Under the pieces are notes generated by a model that did not search any database, was not told where the DNA came from, and saw only the letters and a list, made by a program, of their open reading frames with translations. The position numbers and the translations under genes were made by a program. From contig CAVPVD010000005.1 in NCBI GenBank assembly GCA_963709155.1, positions 620,001 through 684,000 on the forward strand: a stretch of 64,000 nucleotides of DNA, read 5' to 3'. Numbering within the stretch: position 1 is the stretch's first letter; every line of letters starts with the position of its first letter. Source of the stretch: Bog-159 sp963709155 (GTDB lineage: Bacteria; Acidobacteriota; Terriglobia; Bryobacterales; Bryobacteraceae). This document shows positions 15,480 through 23,073 of the stretch, piece after piece.

Positions 15480-17762
15480 TTACGCGCTGCAACTCTCGAA
15501 CAACCGGGTGTGCTTTTGACGGAGATACTGACGGAGTTCTTCGTGAATGGCGACGTTGGCGTTCGAGCGGCACTTTGCATGCCGCCGGTGGAAGAAGTAG
15601 TCGCCGTGCATTCCTTGAATGCGCGCGCCGGCCGCCGCCAGCCGGATCCAGAATTCATAGTCTTCCCAACCCGGAATGCGCTCGTCTATCCCGCCCGTCC
15701 GCGACCACAGTTCCCGGCGGAATGCCGAACAGCAGTGTACCGAGTTCCTCTGTAGCAACATCTGGAGAGTGGTGACTTCGGGAACCACCCAGCGGTCCTG
15801 GCTCGCGCCGAAAAGCACTGCGTCGGGATTGACCACGTCCACGCCGGCGGCAAATCTCTGGCGGGCCCTGAAAAGGTATTCCGGCCCGATGCGATCGTCC
15901 GCATCGAGCAGTACGACGAATTCGCCTTCCATCGCGGCGATTCCGCGGTTTCGCGAATACGCCGGGCCGCGCCTTTCCTCGCTGCGCAGGTAGTGGACGT
16001 GCGGATATTCACGGGTGAGGTCCGCGGCCACCTCCGCCGTTACGTCCCCGGAGGCATCGTCGACAATGTGGATTTCGTAGTCCGCGTCGCTGGCCAGCAC
16101 CGACTCCACGCTTTCGCGCAGATAGCGCCCGTAATTGTGGCAGGGGATCACGACGTTCCAGGGCGCCGGCAGCACGGGATTGTTGCGCAGGCGCACGCAG
16201 CATAGCGCCTGACGAATCGCCATGCTGGTCAGCCGCTGATATCCGGGGTCGCACCATAAGGCAATGCCCGGCGTGGAATGGCCGTCCAGGTGCGCGATCT
16301 GGCCCTGCACGGCGTTGTGTTTCCGTTGCAGCAGGATGCTAAAGAACGCGTCGGCTTCGCGCCGGAAGAGCGCATCCTGGCGCATGGCCGGCGGCAGTTC
16401 ATCCAAAACCGAGAGCCATTCCTTGCGGAAGAACGCACCCCATCCGATCAGGGCGGCTTGCGCCTCGCCATAGATTCGCCGGTTGCGTTGCGGCCAATGC
16501 GTCGCCGCCAGAACATGGGAGATGCGCGTCGGGTCGCGCAGGAACTGATCGTAAAGCCCTTGCACATCGTGATTGAGGGCATCGTCGTCCTGCACATAGA
16601 TCACCGGATTGCGCGCCTGCGCGGCACAGGCAAACCTCCCGTAGCAGCTCAGGTTCTCCGGGGATTGGATCACGCGCGCGTTGCCGTCGGAAAGCTCGGG
16701 TTTAACGTCCGGATTATTGTTCCAAACCAGAATCTCGTCGATACACTCGACGCGCCGCAGGGCCCGCACGATGATGGGAATGTTCTGTGGGCGCTTCCAG
16801 GACACCAGGCAGGCGCTGACCGAAGCGGCGGGCGCCACACTGACCTTCACCGGACCGGCGGAACCCAGTTCAGAGAGCTCGGATCGGAGTTCATTCGGAA
16901 ACCTGTCGAAGAACCAGTCGTCATCGTAGCGGCGGCGGGCGTGCAGCGCGGAGCGGCGCGCCGCCAGGTCTCCGGTGAGCAGGCGCACGCTGGCGGCGGC
17001 AAATTCGTCGTACTTCTTCAGCCGCTCCATCACCCGGAGCAGGCGCCGCCCGCCGAAATGCATGGTCGCCATCCGCAGCCTGTTGTGGAGCACCGGCTCC
17101 CATTTCACTTCATAGGGGAAGCGGGCGCGGAAGGCGTGCTGCACGTTGACCTCCGGCGTCACCCAGCATTCGTAGCCAAGGGTCCACAGGCGGATACTCA
17201 ATTCGGAATCCTCCGCGCCCCAGACGACCATGCCCGAATCGAATCCGCCGGTCTCGTTAAACACCTCGCGGCGCATGGCCAGGAAGCATCCGCACAGCAG
17301 CGGCACCGGATAAGGTGCGCTGCTCTGCTGGCCGAGCCATCCAACAGCCAGGCTGGCGTCGGCCCATTTCTGGCCGAACCCCGTGCTTCCGGAGCCCTCC
17401 GGCTGCAGCATGCCGATCGCGGGAGCCACCGCGCCGACGTTCGGGCGGGCCAGCGTTTCGAGCAGCGGGTCGTGCCAGCCCTCCGGCATTTGGACGTGCG
17501 CGTCGCTGAAGACTAGCACGTCGCCAGTGGCGTGCTCGGCGCCGAAATTGCGTGCTCGCGCAACGCCCAGTCGCTTTTCCGGGCGCAGCAGCGTGACATC
17601 CGCGTACCCGCGGCTCAAGAAGTCCATGCTGCCGTCGCGGGAGCCATCGTCCACTACGATGATCTCGCTTTGCGGCGGAAGCGTGCTTCGGAGATTATCC
17701 ACCGTGCGGCGCAGGGAATCGCCCTCATTCAAGCTGATGACGACGGCGCTCAGGCTGGTCAT
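15480..17762 (-). CDS. Three-domain glycosyltransferase (GT27-like, middle GT, GT2)
   Basis: A 760-residue fusion of three GT-A domains. Domain 1 (about 1-305) has LSAVVISLNEGDSL, IIVVDDGSRDGS, the FSDAHVQMP sugar-nucleotide/metal motif (DxH) and VWGAEDSELSIRLWTLGYEC with VQHAFR. The latter closely parallels the polypeptide-GalNAc-transferase pattern (GGEN.E.SFR.W.CGG...GHVFR). Domain 2 (about 308-515) starts VSACLVSWKRPQNIP and carries VWNNNPD and VQDDDA, reminiscent of exostosin/GT64-type folds. Domain 3 (about 535-760) is ordinary GT2: VVIPCHNYGRYLRESVES, HIVDDASGD, VLLDADDRI and WEDYEFWIRLA. No membrane helices. The start at 17762 overlaps the preceding GT stop as ATGA. Confidence 0.85.
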   Translation of the reverse strand: MTSLSAVVISLNEGDSLRRTVDNLRSTLPPQSEIIVVDDGSRDGSMDFLSRGYADVTLLRPEKRLGVARARNFGAEHATGDVLVFSDAHVQMPEGWHDPLLETLARPNVGAVAPAIGMLQPEGSGSTGFGQKWADASLAVGWLGQQSSAPYPVPLLCGCFLAMRREVFNETGGFDSGMVVWGAEDSELSIRLWTLGYECWVTPEVNVQHAFRARFPYEVKWEPVLHNRLRMATMHFGGRRLLRVMERLKKYDEFAAASVRLLTGDLAARRSALHARRRYDDDWFFDRFPNELRSELSELGSAGPVKVSVAPAASVSACLVSWKRPQNIPIIVRALRRVECIDEILVWNNNPDVKPELSDGNARVIQSPENLSCYGRFACAAQARNPVIYVQDDDALNHDVQGLYDQFLRDPTRISHVLAATHWPQRNRRIYGEAQAALIGWGAFFRKEWLSVLDELPPAMRQDALFRREADAFFSILLQRKHNAVQGQIAHLDGHSTPGIALWCDPGYQRLTSMAIRQALCCVRLRNNPVLPAPWNVVIPCHNYGRYLRESVESVLASDADYEIHIVDDASGDVTAEVAADLTREYPHVHYLRSEERRGPAYSRNRGIAAMEGEFVVLLDADDRIGPEYLFRARQRFAAGVDVVNPDAVLFGASQDRWVVPEVTTLQMLLQRNSVHCCSAFRRELWSRTGGIDERIPGWEDYEFWIRLAAAGARIQGMHGDYFFHRRHAKCRSNANVAIHEELRQYLRQKHTRLFESCSA

Positions 17763-18682
17763 ATGCAGATTTCGAATTTCCGGCAAAACCACGCGGCATC
17801 GTGCTTCCTCGCGTCGCGCAAGAAGCTATAGCGCGTCCACACGTCGCTCGCCAGTAGACTGCTGACGGCATCGGCGAAGAGCGGCTTGCCGCGCAGCGTG
17901 GCCAGGATTCGCTCCAGAGGCTCGCCGTCGAAGTGCAGCACAGCGGTCCGCAATCGATTGTAAAGATAATCGTGCCATCCCACGGGAAACGGGTTTTTTT
18001 TGAACCAATGCGCCACTTCCGCGCCGGGAACCATGATGACAGAATACCCCAGAAGCCAGCAGCGAATCGAGATCTCCACGTCTTCCATGCCATAGCTGCG
18101 CATGGCGTCGAAGCGGCCGGCCGCTTCGAAGAATTGACGGGTCATCGCCATACACGCGCAGCCCACTAGCGGGACTTCGTAGGGTTGATTCGCCTGGCGG
18201 TGCAGCCAGCCTACGCCTAGTTCCCGATCGCGGATGGTCAGGCCGAACGCGGTGGCCCCGGGGGAATCGGCGCTGACGATCTGCGGGGCGACAATCCCGA
18301 CGCCGGGTTTGTGCAATTCGGCGAGAAGCTTCTCCAGCCATCCCTGGCGAGGAAGGCAGTGCGCGTCCATGGCCACGAGAATGGGGGCCGTCGCCTGCTC
18401 GGCGCCTAGATTTCGCGCACGGGCTACGCCGTGGCGATGCGGCAAATCCACAAGCACCAGGTTCTCGAATGGTGGCGGATCCGCGCGCAACGCGTCGCAG
18501 CAGCCGTCCGTGGAGGCGTCATTCACCACGATCACCTGGTAGCCGCCCTTCACGGTGTCCCGGATGGCGGCCAGCGTCGGTAAGAGCCGCTGGCCCTCGT
18601 TGTAAGCCGGCAGGACGATCGACACTTCCGGCGCTGGTGTTTCGCTCGGCCCGGCAGGCCCGCTTTCGCCTACGGATCGCAT
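17759..18682 (-). CDS. GT27-like glycosyltransferase (DxH type)
   Basis: A 307-residue single GT-A domain: SIVLPAYNEGQRLLPTLAAI, VIVVNDASTDGCCDAL, the catalytic-site DxH motif VAMDAHCLPRQGW, VGCACMAMTRQFFEAAGRFD and YGMEDVEISIRCWLLGYSV with VAHWFKKNPFP. The DxH (not DxD) motif and the MED.E.S.R.W.LG block are what polypeptide N-acetylgalactosaminyltransferases (GT27) show, so a protein-O-glycosylation role is possible, though many bacterial GT2 enzymes share these features. It overlaps the three-domain GT by 4 nt and follows the HEAT-like gene by 21 nt, so it belongs to the six-gene operon. Confidence 0.8.
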   Translation of the reverse strand: MRSVGESGPAGPSETPAPEVSIVLPAYNEGQRLLPTLAAIRDTVKGGYQVIVVNDASTDGCCDALRADPPPFENLVLVDLPHRHGVARARNLGAEQATAPILVAMDAHCLPRQGWLEKLLAELHKPGVGIVAPQIVSADSPGATAFGLTIRDRELGVGWLHRQANQPYEVPLVGCACMAMTRQFFEAAGRFDAMRSYGMEDVEISIRCWLLGYSVIMVPGAEVAHWFKKNPFPVGWHDYLYNRLRTAVLHFDGEPLERILATLRGKPLFADAVSSLLASDVWTRYSFLRDARKHDAAWFCRKFEICI

Positions 18683-18703
18683 GACGCCACTCAGAATTTC
18701 GAA

Positions 18704-19705
18704 TCAGTCCTGCGGCGCCGGGATGGGGTAGCCGCCGATTTTCAGGTAAGGGGGACGTGGCTGCTTCCAGCTCACGCCTAACCGGGTTTCACAGAATCGT
18801 TCTGCCCGTTCGTAGCCGCTGTCGTCGCTGATCTGAGACTCATACAAGGCGGGCTCGTCAGGGAAATTGTAACTGAGCGCTTCCAAAATATCGACGCGTA
18901 CGGAACGTTTGAAATACAGGTCCGGCCTATCGATCGTCAAATCGGTCCGTAAGGCGGAGGCCAGCGTCTTCAAGGCGGTTTCCGTCCCGATCAGGCCCAG
19001 AACCTTGGCTGCGCGCGCCTTTTCTTCTCCGCTGGTGGCCGCGTCGAAAACCGCCACGTATTCCTTTTCTATGGCGGTGTCTCCTAATGCCGCCGCGGCG
19101 ATCCGGGCGTTCGGCTCCTTCGACCAACGGGGAGTGGCCCTTAGCTCGCCGACAAGGACACCCGCCCCCGCTGGCTTCGCTTTGGCGATCAGCAGAAATG
19201 CCGTCGCGCAAGGATGCTCCTCCAGGTCGCGCTTAAGCGCGCGGCCGTAGGGCTTGAGCAGGTTGGCCGGCGCAAACTCCTGCAAGGCGGTCAGGCTGGC
19301 CTGCCGCCCCAGATCGTCTTTGATCAGCCCTTCGTCGACCAGCAAAGTGAGGATGTATGGCTCGCGGATCAATTGTCCGCCGCGCGCATAGAGCGGGTCG
19401 GCCCGCTGTCCCAAATCGGCCAGCAGCCGCACGATTTCTTCCCGCACCGTGGGCCGCTCTACGCGCAACGCGTCGCCGAACGGCTGCAAATCCTCTGCGC
19501 GAATATGGCCCGTGGACAGGAAAGCTGAGGGCGGCGGCTGGTATCGCTCACCGCTCCGGAACCGCGCTATGGCTGCCTCTGCAGGTGACATCGTTTGCCT
19601 CCGTAAAACCTGTGCGAGCCCTGCTCGCGGAAAAACGGTAGAGCACGCGCAGGCCAGCAATAAGCACCGGCCCACGAATCGCCCTAGCGCGAAATCGTCT
19701 CCCAT
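18704..19705 (-). CDS. Secreted HEAT-like repeat protein, function unknown
   Basis: A 333-residue protein. The N-terminus is a signal peptide (GRCLLLACACSTVF then RAGLAQ). The mature part is mostly paired helices with spacing like degenerate HEAT/Armadillo repeats (EIVRLLADLGQRADPLYARG, RQASLTALQEFAPANLLKP, ARIAAAALGDTAIEKEYVAV, KVLGLIGTETALKTLASALR), ending in a short C-terminal domain. Its start overlaps the end of the metalloprotease gene by 22 nt, so the two are translated together. A periplasmic helical repeat protein tightly coupled to a protease gene could be an inhibitor or immunity protein; that is inference. No family was recognised with certainty. Confidence 0.65.
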   Translation of the reverse strand: MGDDFALGRFVGRCLLLACACSTVFPRAGLAQVLRRQTMSPAEAAIARFRSGERYQPPPSAFLSTGHIRAEDLQPFGDALRVERPTVREEIVRLLADLGQRADPLYARGGQLIREPYILTLLVDEGLIKDDLGRQASLTALQEFAPANLLKPYGRALKRDLEEHPCATAFLLIAKAKPAGAGVLVGELRATPRWSKEPNARIAAAALGDTAIEKEYVAVFDAATSGEEKARAAKVLGLIGTETALKTLASALRTDLTIDRPDLYFKRSVRVDILEALSYNFPDEPALYESQISDDSGYERAERFCETRLGVSWKQPRPPYLKIGGYPIPAPQD

Positions 19706-20847
19706 TGGTTCTCTGTCCCGGGCTTATATTCCTTCGGCAGCGGCTTGTAGCGTAACCGGTGGTCCGTCCAGCCTTGCGAATAGTTCATGATACTCGTCGC
19801 GGAATCCACGTCCGCCAGCCCTAATACCGCATGGCCCAGTTCGTGGCCGAAAGTCCACTTGAGGATGTCTTCCGTCACGGCTCCCTCAATGATGACGATC
19901 GGATTTCCTCCCCAACCGCCGGCGGGGAATTCAAGTGTTTCGCCGTTACTGTGATTGTTGCTCAGCTTGCCGGCGAGGGTCAGAGTGCTTCCAGATTTAC
20001 TTTTAATCGTGATCGTCTCGCGGGTCGTGCCCGTACCCAGCGCGTACGACTGGTTTACCTTCAAAAAGCTGTCAGCCGAGTTAATCGTAACGCTAGTGGC
20101 GTCCTTGGCCGCCGCCGCGGCCAGAAAATAAACCGACACCATGTCGCGCACGATGATCACCTTTTGTCCGGCGACAGTGAACTGGCTGGTAATCGCGTTG
20201 TATTCAGAACCGCCACTCGCCGCAATGTCCCAAGTGAGCTTCCCGTTCCTGTCGTTATCATAAGGAATATCGAATGCCCCACCGCCCGCGCTCTGGTCTG
20301 TCAGGCTTAGAACGGCCACGGCTTCCTTATATTTGGGATTGATCAGCGTGGGAATCGAGGATACGTCGAGGTGCGGGAATCGCAGGTTCGTTGCAGTTGT
20401 CCGGGAATCGTACACCTTCATTACCGTGGCCGTCACTTGTTTCTCTTTGTATGTGTTGATATTGATGCTCGTACACTCGGTATGATAAGTTTTTTGACGC
20501 GCGTGCAGCACAGTGGTGCCCGGGTCTTGCCCGTTTACGGGTAGATCGAATTCGGCGCCGGCCGGCGCGGCCCCCGGCTGCGCGACAGAGGTGTTGTCGC
20601 ACACAAATTCGACGTCGGTGCTCGTCCCGCCATCGATTTTGACGTGAATATAGGTGGTCGCCTTGATCTTTACGGACACGTGATCGTCGGTCACGTTTCC
20701 GGGGGTATCCATATCGTCGTAGCCGTAAGTCTGAGCGGTCAACTGCGAAAATGTCACACGCAGCAGCGAACAATGCACCGACGCGCCCGGCCGCGTTGGA
20801 CCGGGCAGCCGGCACGTGGCGCGCATCATATCGCCAATCAGGCCCAT
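19684..20847 (-). CDS. Zinc metalloprotease, HExxH with Met-turn; no signal peptide
   Basis: A 387-residue protein whose C-terminus holds the zinc site HELGHAVLGLADV (about residues 335-347) followed by the Met-turn-like SIMNY (about 352-356). The third ligand would be Asp in HExxHxxxGxxD, one residue longer than classical metzincins, so it may be a separate clan. The N-terminal 200 residues look like beta-rich domains (VSVKIKATTYIHVKID, KQVTATVMKVYDSRT), and the middle has an odd insertion near TRETITIKSKSGSTLTLAGK. There is no signal peptide, unusual for a secreted protease but expected for cargo of a contractile injection or other signal-less system. It lies 37 nt after the Thr-Pro protein and overlaps the HEAT-like gene. 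Confidence 0.72.
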   Translation of the reverse strand: MGLIGDMMRATCRLPGPTRPGASVHCSLLRVTFSQLTAQTYGYDDMDTPGNVTDDHVSVKIKATTYIHVKIDGGTSTDVEFVCDNTSVAQPGAAPAGAEFDLPVNGQDPGTTVLHARQKTYHTECTSININTYKEKQVTATVMKVYDSRTTATNLRFPHLDVSSIPTLINPKYKEAVAVLSLTDQSAGGGAFDIPYDNDRNGKLTWDIAASGGSEYNAITSQFTVAGQKVIIVRDMVSVYFLAAAAAKDATSVTINSADSFLKVNQSYALGTGTTRETITIKSKSGSTLTLAGKLSNNHSNGETLEFPAGGWGGNPIVIIEGAVTEDILKWTFGHELGHAVLGLADVDSATSIMNYSQGWTDHRLRYKPLPKEYKPGTENQWETISR

Positions 20848-20884
20848 GTCTTAACCTCGAAGCGTATTCTGTCTAACAAGACTT

Positions 20885-21508
20885 TCATGGATGTCCCGTG
20901 GGCGGCGGCCCTGATCCGCCATTAGTTTCCGCCGGCAGCGAATCGTCATTCAGGCTGTGGAACGCAGTGTTCTGAACGAGGTTCGTTTCGCTGCCGTCGC
21001 TTCCGATGTACGTCAGCGAATAGCTGGCCGTAGTCGGTACGTTCTCGAAATGCACATCCACGGTGTCGTCGGGCGCCGGGTTCGCCACGAAGTTGCCGGC
21101 GATGGCGATAGTCTTATCGTATCCGCCCGACGAGCCCTGCAGCCGCAAGCTTCCCTGCTCGTTGGCTGCCTGGTCCTGCGTTAAATCGAGGCGCACCCAG
21201 AGCGAGGCCGTGGGAGGTGGGGTCGGGGTCGGTGTCGGCGTGGGAGTCGGCGTCGGTGTTGGAGTCGGCGTCGGCGTGGGGGTAGGAGTCGGAGTCGGCG
21301 TAGGCGTTGGCGCCGGAGTTGGAGCAGGAGTCGGTGCCGGAGTGGGCGCAGCGGTGGGTGCAGGCGACGGCGTGGGGGACGGTCCTCCGTGGCACGAACT
21401 CACCGGATCGCCAACATTCCCCGACCCTGCGTTCGCGTCCGCATCTTGTGCCGCGGCATCCAACGCTTGCGACTGGGAAGTTGGCGCTGGAGTGGGGTCG
21501 GGAGACAT
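20885..21508 (-). CDS. Thr-Pro-repeat protein with C-terminal beta domain
   Basis: A 207-residue protein with three parts. A polar N-terminus (1-45, including DPVSSCHGG, no signal peptide) comes first. Next is a stalk of about 50 residues of repeated Thr-Pro and Ala-Pro-Thr (about 46-100). A C-terminal domain (about 101-190) follows: ASLWVRLDLTQDQAANEQGS, VDVHFENVPTTASYSLTYIG. This last part reads like an Ig/carbohydrate-binding-type beta sandwich. Thr-Pro stalks are classic rigid linkers and O-glycosylation targets; the operon also encodes GT27-like enzymes. It starts 8 nt after the preceding gene stop and precedes the metalloprotease by 37 nt. Function not established. Confidence 0.65.
   Translation of the reverse strand: MSPDPTPAPTSQSQALDAAAQDADANAGSGNVGDPVSSCHGGPSPTPSPAPTAAPTPAPTPAPTPAPTPTPTPTPTPTPTPTPTPTPTPTPTPTPTPPPTASLWVRLDLTQDQAANEQGSLRLQGSSGGYDKTIAIAGNFVANPAPDDTVDVHFENVPTTASYSLTYIGSDGSETNLVQNTAFHSLNDDSLPAETNGGSGPPPTGHP
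21215..21365. repeat. Degenerate hexanucleotide tract encoding the Thr-Pro stalk
   Basis: About 25 copies of a 6-nt unit (GTNGGN on the plus strand; NCCNAC leftward, coding Thr-Pro, with Ala-Pro at one end). Third positions vary, so the tract is not a perfect microsatellite. The period of 6 means copy-number change would lengthen or shorten the stalk without breaking the frame. Confidence 0.85.
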
Positions 21509-21516
21509 GGAGCGAT

Positions 21517-21870
21517 CTAGCGGCCCTTCAGGCGTACTTTCGCGGAATGCATCAGCATCTGCATCTTAACGCGCGGATTTCTGCGTTGGCCGAGAATCTG
21601 TGCCGCCCATCGGGTTCGCTTGTCTGTATCGAAATCCCGCCCGAAGACGATCATCAGGTCGATGTACTTGCAGACATCCCGCTTGGCGGTGAGCCCGTAC
21701 ACTGCCGCGCGCTGGATTCCGTGTTGCACAGTCGCCAGCAGTCGCTGGTCGCCGGCGGCCGCGCACTGCCGCGGAAAGAACTTCTTCAGGTGCGTCAACA
21801 TCCATGCCTCGAACTTCCGCACTTCTAACTGCGAGAAGACTACTAATTGTGCCTGCCTGATCGTCAACAT
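21517..21870 (-). CDS. Short conserved protein of effector-cassette type (117 aa)
   Basis: Helical, soluble, no signal: MLTIRQAQLVVFSQLEVRKF, EAWMLTHLKKFFPRQCAA, IQRAAVYGLTAKRDVCKYID and LMIVFGRDFDTD. I recall a family with this exact layout (AQL..F...A...F...M..HL...FP, then I..A..YGI..E.DV..YI.LM...G.DFD) encoded beside VgrG/PAAR-type cargo genes. That is recollection, not a search. ATG 21870 is preferred over GTG 21900 because a TATAGT minus-10 (21892-21897) would put the transcript start near 21885. It is the first gene of the leftward operon, divergent from the DUF4123 pair. Confidence 0.6.
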   Translation of the reverse strand: MLTIRQAQLVVFSQLEVRKFEAWMLTHLKKFFPRQCAAAGDQRLLATVQHGIQRAAVYGLTAKRDVCKYIDLMIVFGRDFDTDKRTRWAAQILGQRRNPRVKMQMLMHSAKVRLKGR

Positions 21871-21891
21871 CGCCGTTGCACCCAACTTGTA

Positions 21892-21897
21892 ACTATA
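21892..21897 (-). promoter_or_regulatory. Minus-10 box for the leftward cassette operon
   Basis: TATAGT on the leftward strand, 22 nt before the ATG at 21870. No convincing minus-35 is visible at 16-18 nt. The 140-nt gap between the two divergent transcripts should also hold the promoter for the rightward pair; a TATCCT at about 21931 is a weak candidate. Confidence 0.35.
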
Positions 21898-22010
21898 CAC
21901 TGGTGTGTCGTTACGTGGCTCGGCCGTGGTATCCTATCGCGAGAGACCGGATCATGATATCCCTTGGGGACACTGGATTTGCTTTGTGTTTCTGGCACGA
22001 GATGGGCCGC

Positions 22011-22412
22011 ATGGATCGAAACCAGGCGTTGATCCTGTTGCGCCGGTCCCAATCCGATATTTGGGCCCAAGCCTCGCTCCGTGAACTAGTGGCCAGAAGG
22101 ATGCCCCCCACCGCGCTCACCCGGCTCAACGAAGAGCAGATTCTGGCAGCCGTAGCCGATTTGATTGCTTCGGGCGAATTAGTCCTGGTGCGGACGGGTG
22201 ATCACACCGCCACCCGGAAGGGCGACACGGTGATGGCCGCGCCCGCCCAGAGCGCCACCTCGCCGCCGCCCGCCGCGCAGCCTGCATCCCAGAGCGTGGC
22301 CCCTCCTCCGCCCACGGATCCCAAAGTGTTTCCGGCCAACGCAGACGCCGCGGCCCAGGCGGCCGCGCTGCAACAGGCGGCACAGCAAGGAGCGCCGTTC
22401 TGTTTGCAATGA
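22011..22412 (+). CDS. Hypothetical protein, helical N-terminus and Pro-rich linker
   Basis: About 133 residues. The N-terminal half is a small helical domain (MDRNQALILLRRSQSDIWAQ, ELVARRMPPTALTRLNEEQI, LAAVADLIASGELVLVRTG), followed by a Pro/Ala-rich linker and a tail DPKVFPANADAAAQAAALQQ then AAQQGAPFCLQ. The tail resembles the 'D.aaQA..L..AA..G.PFCE.C' endings I associate with proteins encoded next to type VI effectors and PAAR proteins (recall, unverified). Start uncertain: in-frame ATGs at 21954, 22002 and 22011, none with a good ribosome site. It lies 55 nt upstream of the DUF4123 gene, same strand. Confidence 0.55.
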   Translation: MDRNQALILLRRSQSDIWAQASLRELVARRMPPTALTRLNEEQILAAVADLIASGELVLVRTGDHTATRKGDTVMAAPAQSATSPPPAAQPASQSVAPPPPTDPKVFPANADAAAQAAALQQAAQQGAPFCLQ

Positions 22413-22467
22413 GCGCTGGCAGCGGCGGCCCGGGCGGCCGCGGGAAACTAAGACAGCGGGCACGGTA

Positions 22468-23073
22468 ATGCTTTCCGCAACCTCTTTGCAGGACATCCAT
22501 CGGACGCTTTGGCCGGAAGGCCTGCCCGGTTATACCAAGGTCTACACAATTGCGGACGGCGCCCAGGACAAACGTCTCTTCGGCGCGGTGGATGCCTCCC
22601 GGCAGGATCGCTGTTGCCTCTATAGCGTGGAACGCCGCTGGGGTGGACAAGACTTGCCCTGGCAATTGCTGATGACCGGTCCTTACCTTGTGGAACTCGA
22701 TCCCGAGGAGGAGTTTACCGGCTTCCTTCTGCGCAACGGCTGGGAGCGTCACTGGGCCATTTTCTTTCGCTCGGACACGGGCATGCAAAAGTTGCGGCGC
22801 CACTTTCGCGATCTTCTGGTAGTGCGCGACGAGAAGGGCAAACGCATGATGTTCCGGTACTACGACCCACGCGTCCTGCGCGCCTACCTGCCCACCTGTC
22901 TGCCGGTCGAGCTCCGCGAAATCTTCGGGCCTGTAGGTGCCTACATCGTCCCCGGTGACGACCCCAAAACGGCCGTCGTTTTCCGGTTGGAAGAGGGTAG
23001 GCTCTCAAAGGGCCTCGTGAGGCTGGGCAAAGACGCGCCGGCCCCTGTGGCGGCGACTCCCCGGAAATCGTAG
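22468..23073 (+). CDS. DUF4123 protein, type VI effector chaperone/adaptor family
   Basis: A 201-residue protein with the DUF4123 pattern: VYTIADGAQDKRLFGAVDA, CCLYSVERRWG, GPYLVELDPEEEFTGFLLRN, GWERHWAIFFRSDTGMQKLR, RHFRDLLVVRDEKGKRMMFR and FRYYDPRVLRAYLPTC, then REIFGPVGAYIV. Known members (TEC/TAP chaperones) bind a specific effector and the VgrG spike to load it on a type VI apparatus. No vgrG or PAAR gene is in the window, so the apparatus would be encoded elsewhere. The last 133 nt overlap the 3' end of the convergent phosphoesterase gene. Confidence 0.85.
   Translation: MLSATSLQDIHRTLWPEGLPGYTKVYTIADGAQDKRLFGAVDASRQDRCCLYSVERRWGGQDLPWQLLMTGPYLVELDPEEEFTGFLLRNGWERHWAIFFRSDTGMQKLRRHFRDLLVVRDEKGKRMMFRYYDPRVLRAYLPTCLPVELREIFGPVGAYIVPGDDPKTAVVFRLEEGRLSKGLVRLGKDAPAPVAATPRKS

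Noticed and set aside
21215..21365. CRISPR-like array
   Set aside because: The repeat unit is 6 nt and coding (Thr-Pro); there are no spacers.
15480..23073. Complete type VI secretion cluster
   Set aside because: No sheath, Hcp, VgrG, PAAR, baseplate or membrane-complex gene is present; only cargo-type genes.
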